Assembly: GCF_041435015.1 (NCBI RefSeq)
Contig: NZ_CP107989.1
Coordinates: 4,588,001-4,652,000 of the forward strand
Direction: 5' to 3'
DNA length: 64,000 nucleotides
Source: Streptomyces canus
Lineage (GTDB): Bacteria; Actinomycetota; Actinomycetes; Streptomycetales; Streptomycetaceae
The notes below the pieces were generated by a model. The model was not told the origin of the DNA. It saw nothing but the letters and a program-made list of their open reading frames with translations, and made no database searches. Position numbers and translations under genes: made by a program. Below are positions 61,432 through 64,000 of the stretch, in pieces (within the stretch, counting starts at the first letter, position 1; every line of letters starts with the position of its first letter).

Positions 61432-62037
61432 TCAGCGCGCCATGATGAGGCTCATCGCCTCGTTGCGCGTCGCCGCGTCCCGCAGCTGACCGCGCACGGC
61501 CGACGTGAGCGTCTTCGCACCGGGCTTGCGGATGCCCCGCATCGACATGCACATGTGCTCGCACTCCACGACGACGATCACGCCACGCGGCTCCAGGATC
61601 TCCATCAGGGAATCCGCTATCTGCGTGGTGAGTCGTTCCTGCACCTGCGGCCGGCGCGCATAGACGTCCACGAGCCGGGCCAGCTTCGACAACCCCGTGA
61701 TCTTGCCCGTGGTGGCCGGGATGTATCCGACATGGGCGACGCCCCGGAACGGCACCAGGTGATGCTCGCAGGTCGAGTACACCTCGATGTCCTTCACGAG
61801 CACCATCTCGTCGTGCCCCAGGTCGAACGTCGTGGTCAGCACGTCCTCGGGCTTCTGCCACAACCCCGCGAATATCTCCTTGTACGACCGGGCCACCCGC
61901 GCCGGAGTCTCCCGCAGGCCCTCTCGGTCCGGGTCCTCACCGACCGCGATCAGCAGCTCGCGGATGGCGTTCTCGGCGCGCTTCTCGTCGAAATCGCCGA
62001 TGGAGCCCTCGCCGTCCAGCGTCACGGGGTCGGTCAT
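61432..62037 (-). CDS. folE: GTP cyclohydrolase I
   Basis: First enzyme of pterin/folate synthesis, converting GTP to dihydroneopterin triphosphate; 201 aa. The zinc ligands are visible in [10 protein letters not shown] and [13 protein letters not shown]. Also [16 protein letters not shown] and GKLSR-type [20 protein letters not shown]. It lies opposite folP-folB-folK and completes the local folate set. An ftsH terminator separates it from ftsH upstream. Confidence 0.96.
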   Translation of the reverse strand: MTDPVTLDGEGSIGDFDEKRAENAIRELLIAVGEDPDREGLRETPARVARSYKEIFAGLWQKPEDVLTTTFDLGHDEMVLVKDIEVYSTCEHHLVPFRGVAHVGYIPATTGKITGLSKLARLVDVYARRPQVQERLTTQIADSLMEILEPRGVIVVVECEHMCMSMRGIRKPGAKTLTSAVRGQLRDAATRNEAMSLIMAR

Positions 62038-62076
62038 CTGGTGCCTCGTTCCTAGAGTCCCTCACGGCCGAAAAAC

Positions 62077-62112
62077 GCCGCGCCCCCCAGGCTAAAACCT
62101 GGGGGGCGCGGC
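62077..62112 (-). terminator. Intrinsic terminator of ftsH
   Basis: A 15-bp perfect stem (62077-62091 with 62098-62112; arms GCCGCGCCCCCCAGG and its complement) around a six-base loop, followed on the minus strand by GTTTTT. It lies 45 bp past the ftsH stop. Confidence 0.9.
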
Positions 62113-62157
62113 ATCCATTCCGGGTCCGGTGAGCTCACCGGGGCGGACGGGTGAGCG

Positions 62158-64000
<1,843 letters not shown>

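Overview
The window is about 64 kb of a very GC-rich actinobacterial chromosome, almost certainly Streptomyces. Its gene content and order (trpS, proC, ilvD, radA, disA, mutY, the sigE-cseABC cell-envelope stress operon, clpC, lsr2, coaX-nadC-nadB-panC, folP-folB-folK, folE, ftsH) match, as far as I recall, the SCO3334-SCO3404 part of the S. coelicolor core chromosome. I see no prophage, insertion sequence, CRISPR array, tRNA/rRNA gene or biosynthetic gene cluster.

Layout. 1-6.2 kb: end of a probable type IB topoisomerase gene, an antibiotic-resistant-type tryptophanyl-tRNA synthetase, a GlxA-type regulator divergent from an isochorismatase-family hydrolase, proC, and an ABC-2 exporter with an operator-like palindrome on its start site. 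6.3-15.4 kb: two tandem SH3-like secreted-protein genes (one frameshifted), a Ser/Thr kinase with a PQQ propeller, ilvD, a TetR/TIM-barrel pair, a Ppx/GppA phosphatase and a Cys-rich protein. 15.5-22.3 kb: a sigma-like/BACON membrane fusion protein, radA-disA (c-di-AMP), a secreted anchored protein and mutY. 22.5-25.9 kb: sigE-cseA-cseB-cseC, whose 3' junction with a convergent methyltransferase gene is tandemly triplicated. 26-32 kb: AraC-VOC-methyltransferase operon, an MFS exporter with divergent TetR, an M23 peptidase and a HAD phosphatase. 32-39.2 kb: a 3 x 225 bp tandem repeat, clpC, a protein of unknown function, lsr2, a short ArgA-type acetyltransferase, a BlaI regulator and two small/unknown genes. 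39.3-44.7 kb: a tight NAD/CoA operon. 44.9-49.5 kb: threonine aldolase, an ArsR regulator with a 25-bp palindrome, and a two-component system. 49.6-53.7 kb: a MidA-type methyltransferase overlapping an orphan NuoD paralogue, then two PH-domain membrane proteins. 53.7-64 kb: a coiled-coil protein, a secreted esterase, an MprF-like protein, folate genes and ftsH (cut by the window end).

Recurring themes are envelope homeostasis (SigE/Cse, MprF-like, M23, kinase, PH-domain proteins), nucleotide second messenger and DNA repair (DisA, RadA, MutY), cofactor supply (NAD, CoA, folate) and proteolysis (ClpC, FtsH). A strong internal pattern is a TAnnnT hexamer exactly 6-7 nt before the start codon at about 17 genes, indicating leaderless transcription; this helped set several starts.

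Most of the window is ordinary core chromosome. The observations most worth following are the MidA methyltransferase/NuoD2 pair (NuoD2 keeps the arginine methylated in human complex I but has lost the quinone-binding tyrosine), the sigma-like + zinc-finger + BACON membrane fusion, the Lys9 TrpRS, the triplicated cseC junction, the 225-bp triplication and several palindromic operators.
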